A stretch of 20,016 bases of DNA from an uncultured Terriglobus sp. GTDB lineage: Bacteria; Acidobacteriota; Terriglobia; Terriglobales; Acidobacteriaceae. Of the stretch, positions 16,207-20,016 are shown one piece after another. A model generated the notes under the pieces. The model saw nothing but the letters and a program-made list of their open reading frames with translations, made no database searches and was not told the origin of the DNA. How positions within the stretch are numbered: position 1 is the stretch's first letter; every line of letters begins with the position of its first letter. The translations under genes were made by a program, and so were the position numbers. The DNA lies in contig CALMAP010000289.1 in NCBI GenBank assembly GCA_937859825.1, positions 1 to 20,016 on the forward strand, in the 5' to 3' direction.

Positions 16207-17775
16207 ATGACAGCGGATGAATTCGTCAAAGCGGTGCGTAGCGGCAAGGACAAATTGCGTCTAGATAGGCTCGTGCTGACGACTCCGGAACGTCAGCTTA
16301 CGGGCAAAGGGATGCTGCGAATAGAAAACGAGAAACTTCACATTGATATGACTTTGGACGAAGGCATGGTCCCGCCTAACCCTATCGGAGCCGGTGTCGT
16401 ATCCTCCAAGGACTTTTGGAAAATGGAAGGACTCATCGAAAACAATCTCCCGTTTCGATGCAACTATGGCCCCGGACCCAGTATTCACTCATCGAACGGC
16501 ATTGTCACTCTTAGCGAAACCGTCAACCCGATAGACCTCGGCAAGCAGGAATGGCGGATTCAAACGACTATCGACCCGGATTCTGGCGAGGAGCGCGAGG
16601 AACCGGCTGCGGAGGCCAAAGCAATACTAAGCAGCCTCTTTGGAGGTCAAGTACATGACGCAAATGAAGCCGAGCAAGACAAAAAGCGGGATGAACCAGA
16701 GGGAACTCAGACATTCGAGTTTCATGCATGGATTTCAGACTTTGAACTAAAATCATTTAACGGCGGCAGCAAGACGGTGCGGACGAACGATTATCTAGGA
16801 GAGTATGCAAGCCGTTCTTCCACGGATACTTTAATGGGCGAAACATCCCTTTACAGTTTTGCTTTTATTCAGGAAGACGAGGACGGTAAAGATGATCTTC
16901 ATATCGTTATACGTTCAAAGGAGGGAATTTCCAGCAAAGGCGAGGAATCTGATAGGAAGAAATTTTACGGTCTGCTTAACGCCCTCGCATTTACCCACGG
17001 CAAGAACGCTTGGCCCTATCGCGTAAAATACTGGTGTGGACACGCGCAAGGATGCGACACTGTAACCACGATACGCGATTTGCCCAGTACCCCTCACGCT
17101 CCATTTAGCGGGCTGAAACACAATGTTGACCTAGCGACGTTCATCGGGGAAGTAGCCACCCGATTTGCGGATGATTCCACGTTCTCCAAGAAGTTAACTT
17201 ATCTTCTCTTTCTCTTTAGGCAGGCAGGAAACCGGGGAATTCATCACGAGGTCTCGACGTTGGCAATCTGCTCCCTCTTCGAGAGTTTGGTTCGAGTGTT
17301 ATTCGATCATCTTGACCTTGGGAAAGAAACGCTTGAGGCGATGTCCCTGCCCGAATTCATGGCTGCAAAAGAAAAACTCCGTGCGTATTTAGAGACTTGG
17401 CCTAACAACGACGCAAGTAAGCAGCGTCTTGTGGGTTTGGTTCGTTCCGCTAATCCGCTCACCATGCGTGAGATGTTGGCAGCGGTGTGCAAACGATTAG
17501 GGTTGGACTGGGAGTCAGAGATGAGCAAGGTCTTTGCCGCATGGAAGGCCGCTCGGAATCCTTTGGCACATGGCAAATTTGGTGACGACGAAGATCATCA
17601 GGGATTTGTGGACATCATGCACGGAGAATCCCGGATCGCAGGTGGATTCAACACACTCCTCCTCAAGTTTTTTGGATATTCGGGCTATTATAACCCCTCG
17701 GTCTTTGAACCAGGCTTCAAACGAATGAGTCATCAAAATGACGTTCAATCCTCCGAAGGCGAATCAGCGGGTTGA
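16207..17775 (+). CDS. HEPN-domain protein (putative RNase effector) of the operon
   Basis: The 522-residue protein ends in an HEPN-type helical domain (about 325-490). The RNase motif R-x4-H is Arg450 and His455 in AARNPLAHGKF, with the asparagine after the arginine that is common in active members. An upstream helix reads LAICSLFESLVRVLF, matching the first HEPN helix with its conserved glutamate. The N-terminal 310 residues are a beta-rich domain of unknown type, with an acidic linker near 125-170. The layout (beta domain plus HEPN) recalls ApeA-like defence proteins, but I cannot show homology. HEPN RNases cleave tRNA or mRNA and often cause growth arrest on infection. It is third in the operon, 16 bases after the preceding gene. 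Confidence 0.8.
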   Translation: MTADEFVKAVRSGKDKLRLDRLVLTTPERQLTGKGMLRIENEKLHIDMTLDEGMVPPNPIGAGVVSSKDFWKMEGLIENNLPFRCNYGPGPSIHSSNGIVTLSETVNPIDLGKQEWRIQTTIDPDSGEEREEPAAEAKAILSSLFGGQVHDANEAEQDKKRDEPEGTQTFEFHAWISDFELKSFNGGSKTVRTNDYLGEYASRSSTDTLMGETSLYSFAFIQEDEDGKDDLHIVIRSKEGISSKGEESDRKKFYGLLNALAFTHGKNAWPYRVKYWCGHAQGCDTVTTIRDLPSTPHAPFSGLKHNVDLATFIGEVATRFADDSTFSKKLTYLLFLFRQAGNRGIHHEVSTLAICSLFESLVRVLFDHLDLGKETLEAMSLPEFMAAKEKLRAYLETWPNNDASKQRLVGLVRSANPLTMREMLAAVCKRLGLDWESEMSKVFAAWKAARNPLAHGKFGDDEDHQGFVDIMHGESRIAGGFNTLLLKFFGYSGYYNPSVFEPGFKRMSHQNDVQSSEGESAG

Positions 17776-17834
17776 GCGAAAGGCACGAACCGGATTTTGC
17801 CATACAAGATGCGAGACGCTATGGCTGCCACGAA

Positions 17835-18001
17835 TTAAACGCTCTCCACGATACTGCGAATGGCAGCTTTCAATGCATCGGGCAATTTGGGCCAAACGCA
17901 AATGACCAGACGCAAGACGGGATCGCTAATTCCGGAGGGTTGTGCGTCTATTTGTGCGTCATCTAAGCTAAGTTGTTCATTTTCAACGGCGGATTGGTGC
18001 T
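17835..18001 (-). pseudogene. Integrase C-terminal tail, separated from the integrase gene by integration
   Basis: From attR leftward the minus strand is open for 55 codons to a TAA at 17835-17837 and has no start codon of its own. It encodes a DAQIDAQ motif and then WPKLPDALKAAIRSIVESV, which resembles the W-P-x-L-P-x-x-x-[KR]-A-x-I tail that I recall from many integrases of this bacterial group. If the element is excised and attR is joined to attL, this frame is exactly in phase with the integrase after its Arg438, giving a protein of about 493 residues. So it is either the genuine C-terminus of the integrase in the circular form or a remnant of an older integrase. Confidence 0.7.
17940..17961. 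repeat. 22-bp direct repeat, copy 2 (right end of the element)
   Basis: This is identical to 4366-4387 in the same orientation, and it encodes DAQIDAQ in the minus-strand frame here as well. It lies 40 bp inside attR, while copy 1 lies about 140 bp inside attL. Confidence 0.9.
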
Positions 18002-18024
18002 TTCGAATCCTACCGCTGGAGCCA
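18002..18024 (+). repeat. attR: 23-bp attachment core, displaced original tRNA-Asn 3' end
   Basis: This is an exact copy of 4206-4228 (T loop to CCA of tRNA-Asn). The rest of a tRNA is absent on its left, so this is the original chromosomal 3' end pushed away by integration. It marks the right boundary of the element. Confidence 0.93.
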
Positions 18025-18026
18025 CT

Positions 18027-18053
18027 TTTTAGAGGCGGTTTTCTCCTCTAAAA
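18027..18053. terminator. Hairpin just outside attR, possible original tRNA-Asn 3' structure
   Basis: TTTTAGAGG (18027-18035) and CCTCTAAAA (18045-18053) are perfect inverted repeats with a 9-base loop. The T-tract is part of the stem rather than after it, so this is not a textbook intrinsic terminator. Its position three bases after the tRNA CCA suggests it ended the tRNA transcript before integration. Confidence 0.4.
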
Positions 18054-18131
18054 GCCTGATTCTCAGAGGGAAATGCAAATTTCTATTCCCCCTCATTCCT
18101 ACTGAGGAATACCGCAAAATGGCGGATAAAG

Positions 18132-18160
18132 TTGGCAGTTTTTGGCAGTATTTTGGCAGT
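18132..18160 (+). repeat. Three TTGGCAGT direct repeats spaced 10-11 bp
   Basis: TTGGCAGT starts at 18132, 18142 and 18153, that is, about one DNA helical turn apart, with T/A-rich fillers. Such phasing suits a protein-binding array. It lies 108 bp outside attR. Confidence 0.65.
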
Positions 18161-18497
18161 ACATTTTCTTGGTTGCCTGTCCCCGTCGCGTAAGGTTTGA
18201 TGATCTGGAACCGAGTGCCGCGACGAAACACGAAAATTCGCCCCTTAAACTTGTTCGCAAGTTTCAACGCGTATCGGATCGGTGACAACCGGAGGCGGAA
18301 TTGAATGCGCTGTGTACGGGGCGCGAATGCTGTTCCGCGTCTGAGTCGACGCCCGTCGGTGCTTCCTTGTCACCCGTAAGCTTTCACCTCGGTATCTTGG
18401 GAAGCGCTCTCGACTTTACGGAAAAAGGCTTCTGTGAAGTGCAAATCGCATCCCGTCGATCTTCCCTTCAATCTCTCGTCCACCCGACAAAAATTAG

Positions 18498-19553
18498 ATG
18501 CTATCAATAACACACAAATCCGGCCTGCGGGACAATCATACGAGGGGAACAGTCGCCGATTTCTTGCGGGCGAAAAGCCTTCCAGGGTCCACGCTTTCTG
18601 TAGTCTCGGCTTACTTCACCATCTACGCCTACGACGCGCTCAAAGAGCAATTGGAGCGCATTGAACACCTCGATTTCCTTTTCGGCGAACCGTCCTTCGT
18701 CAACCGTTTGGATCCAAGCAAGACCGAAAAGAAGGCGTTCATCATCGATGCCGACGGCTTGGAGCTTTCCAACAAGCTGCAACAGAAACGCGTCGTCAAG
18801 GAATGTGCAGACTGGATCGAACGAAAGGTGGACATCAAAACGATCAGACAGTCCAATCTCCTACATGGGAAGATGTACCATGTTGCCACCGCTGGTGTGG
18901 AGGACGCAATTCTCGGCAGCTCCAATTTCACCGTCCGTGGTCTCGGTCTCGGGACCAGTAACAACAACATTGAATTGAATCTCATCGTAGACGGCAATCG
19001 AGACCGCCAGGAACTCAAGCAGTGGTTCGATGAGCTGTGGAACAGCGACACGCTCGTGAAGGACGTGAAGCAGGACGTTCTCAGTTACCTTAAGCAGCTC
19101 TACGAGAACAACACCCCAGAGTTCATCTACTATAAGACGCTCTTCCACATCTTTGAGAAGTTCCTCAGCGATGCAGGCAAGACCGATGCGGATCTCGGAA
19201 AGACCAGTCTCTTCGAAACCGACATCTGGAAAGCTCTTTTCGAGTTCCAGAAGGACGGAGCCAAGGGAGCGATTAATAAGATTCTACGCCACAATGGATG
19301 CATTATCGCTGACAGCGTAGGATTAGGTAAAACCCACGAGGCGCTCGCGGTTATGAAATACTTTGAGCTGAAGAATGAGCGCGTTCTCGTTCTGTGCCCG
19401 AAAAAGCTGCGGGACAACTGGACCGTTTACAAAGCCAACAGCCTCCTTAACCCGTATGTATCAGACCGCTTCCGCTACGACGTCATTTCACACACCGACC
19501 TCAGCCGTGAGTTTGATGCCGCCGTTGTTGCTACCAGTTTCGTTGAGGGCTAA
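18498..19553 (+). pseudogene. PLD-domain SNF2-type helicase, 3'-truncated
   Basis: The N-terminal third of a large helicase is preserved. Residues 1-190 form a phospholipase D-like domain with His123-x-Lys125 in LLHGKMYHV and AILGSSNFTVRGLGL. Residues 240-338 form the start of a SNF2/superfamily 2 helicase, with Walker A DSVGLGKT (272-279) and VLVLCPKKLRDNW (motif Ia region). The family is normally about 1000 residues or more, and related proteins continue from HTDLSRE through a DEAH-type motif. Here similarity stops at about Glu338 (19511), followed by 13 unrelated codons and a stop. PLD-SNF2 proteins are often found in defence islands. The frame is intact up to the break, so the loss is recent or is an assembly join. 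Start is ATG 18498. Confidence 0.8.
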
Positions 19554-19844
19554 GGTCAGCGTGTTCTGACAGACGACCCTAACAGGGGTAAAACGCACCT
19601 GTAGGCTGCTTTTGCCGTCATGGCTATTGGTCAACAGGACGTACTTGTCGGTGATGTCGTCATCGACCACGCGGATGCTGTCGGGCAATTTTGCCAAGAT
19701 CCAGACCCGCTCGCCTCTGCCCAACCCGCCGGCGGTGTGATAGATGGCGGCGTTTTTGCTGACGATGGGATCGAAGAAGGCGAACGCCTCCCGGTTCTGC
19801 ACTGGCGTGTAGTCTCGACCCACGACGCCGAGCACATCATCGAA
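19539..19844 (-). pseudogene. DUF932 family phage/plasmid protein, internal fragment
   Basis: On the minus strand about 100 residues match the middle of DUF932 proteins, which are found on phages, plasmids and islands and have no settled function. Visible family stretches are VLGVVGRDYTPVQNREAFAFF, GERVWILAKLPDSIRV, DKYVLLTNSHDG and RFTPVRVVCQNTLTLAL. The N-terminal 80-100 residues and the C-terminal part of the usual roughly 300 are missing, and the sequence on both sides belongs to other genes. The frame is open further out, but those residues are unrelated. It is oriented against the helicase and efflux fragments. Confidence 0.8.
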
Positions 19845-20016
19845 CACGGCGCGCTGACACGGTTGCGGCCCGTCCTGATGACAGCGTTGGTGGCGGCCCT
19901 CGGATTCGTGCCGATGGCACTGGCTCACGGCAGGGGAGCAGAAGTTCAGAAGCCGCTCGCTACCGTGGTCATCGGCGGGATCATTTCCTCGACTCTGCTG
20001 ACCCTCCTGGTTCTGC
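19836..20016 (+). pseudogene. CzcA/CusA-type RND efflux pump, fragment (runs off the right edge)
   Basis: The plus strand reads HGALTRLRPVLMTALVAALG, then FVPMALA, then AEVQKPLATVVIGGIIS. This is the well-conserved cytoplasmic loop and following membrane helices near the C-terminus of heavy-metal efflux RND pumps (CzcA, CusA), which export divalent or monovalent metal ions across the inner membrane as part of a tripartite complex. The 900 or so residues that should come before it are absent; similarity begins abruptly at about 19836, where the DUF932 fragment ends on the other strand. Continuation beyond the window cannot be judged. Confidence 0.8.

Larger units (their letters stand above)
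17776..18001. other. Right-end segment of the element between the HEPN gene and attR
   Basis: No complete gene is present here. The minus strand carries the integrase-like tail described at 17835-18001 and copy 2 of the 22-bp repeat. I find no intrinsic terminator for the operon in the first 60 bases. Confidence 0.6.
4206..18024. mobile_element. Integrative element of about 13.8 kb in tRNA-Asn, carrying a candidate defence operon
   Basis: The element is bounded by 23-bp direct repeats, the left one completing tRNA-Asn and the right one being the displaced original tRNA 3' end. Integrase and excisionase lie at the left end next to attL. Base composition drops from GC-rich in the flanking core genes to roughly balanced inside. 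There are no plasmid replication, conjugation, capsid or terminase genes, so it is not visibly self-transmissible and looks like a satellite-type genomic island. Cargo comprises a GIY-YIG-like protein, a GYF/Sel1 membrane protein, an XRE regulator, a GNAT-like protein and a three-gene NTPase-nuclease/unknown/HEPN operon. It is presumably mobilised by its own integrase plus help from other elements; that part is inference. Confidence 0.92.
18025..18497. other. Spacer between attR and the truncated helicase gene
   Basis: There is no confident gene here. A 9-bp perfect hairpin (TTTTAGAGG 18027-18035, CCTCTAAAA 18045-18053) lies immediately right of attR and may be the original downstream structure of tRNA-Asn. 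Three TTGGCAGT repeats lie at 18132-18160. A minus-strand frame at 18010-18288 reads into attR and ends there. Its tail resembles integrase ends that run into tRNAs, so it may be a remnant of an earlier element at this site, but that is weak. Confidence 0.45.

Noticed and set aside
18132..18160. TTGGCAGT repeats as a CRISPR array
   Set aside because: The units are 8 bp with 2-3 bp between them, so there are no spacers, and no cas gene is present.
18010..18288. Minus-strand 92-codon frame ending in attR as a functional gene
   Set aside because: It stops inside the tRNA-derived repeat and has no known domain. At most it is a relic of an older integrase end.

Overview
The window looks like part of a bacterial chromosome, most likely of a member of Verrucomicrobiota. 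That assignment is an inference. It rests on the tyrosine recombinase type (a DAQIDAQ motif followed by a tail that runs into a tRNA), on a membrane protein combining zinc-ribbon, GYF-like and Sel1 domains, on mostly absent Shine-Dalgarno sequences, and on the GC-rich housekeeping block.

Region 1 (1-3684) is GC-rich core chromosome. It has the start of a PurE-like gene reading off the left edge, then a tight plus-strand run: cold-shock protein, shikimate kinase, epoxyqueuosine reductase (QueG) and a CrtI-type carotenoid desaturase. A 0.47-kb spacer with a strong hairpin leads to tRNA-Asn(GTT) at 4154-4228.

Region 2 (4206-18024) is an integrated element of about 13.8 kb inserted into the 3' end of that tRNA. 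The last 23 bases of the tRNA are repeated exactly at 18002-18024, giving attL and attR. The element has lower GC than region 1. From left to right it carries a tyrosine integrase (minus, its 3' end overlapping the tRNA), an AlpA-like excisionase, a degenerate GIY-YIG-like protein, a 1.5-kb spacer, a membrane protein with zinc ribbons, a GYF-like domain and Sel1 repeats, an XRE regulator, a GNAT-like protein, and a three-gene plus-strand operon. The operon encodes a 1419-residue NACHT/STAND-like NTPase with a C-terminal PD-(D/E)XK nuclease motif, an unrecognised 307-residue protein, and a 522-residue protein with a HEPN RNase motif. This operon is the best candidate for an undescribed system. 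The combination suggests an anti-phage defence in which an NTPase sensor, a DNase and an RNase act together. The role is inferred, not shown.

The integrase frame is also notable. If the element is joined attR-to-attL as a circle, the integrase reads through the 23-base core into 55 codons at the right end of the element. Integration replaces that tail with 13 residues read from the antisense strand of the tRNA.

Region 3 (18025-20016) is a second accessory stretch. It holds the first third of a PLD-SNF2 helicase that is cut off abruptly, an inverted fragment of a DUF932 phage/plasmid gene, and a fragment of a CzcA/CusA-type RND efflux pump. The three are fused within about 550 bases, so this is either a rearranged scar or an assembly chimera.
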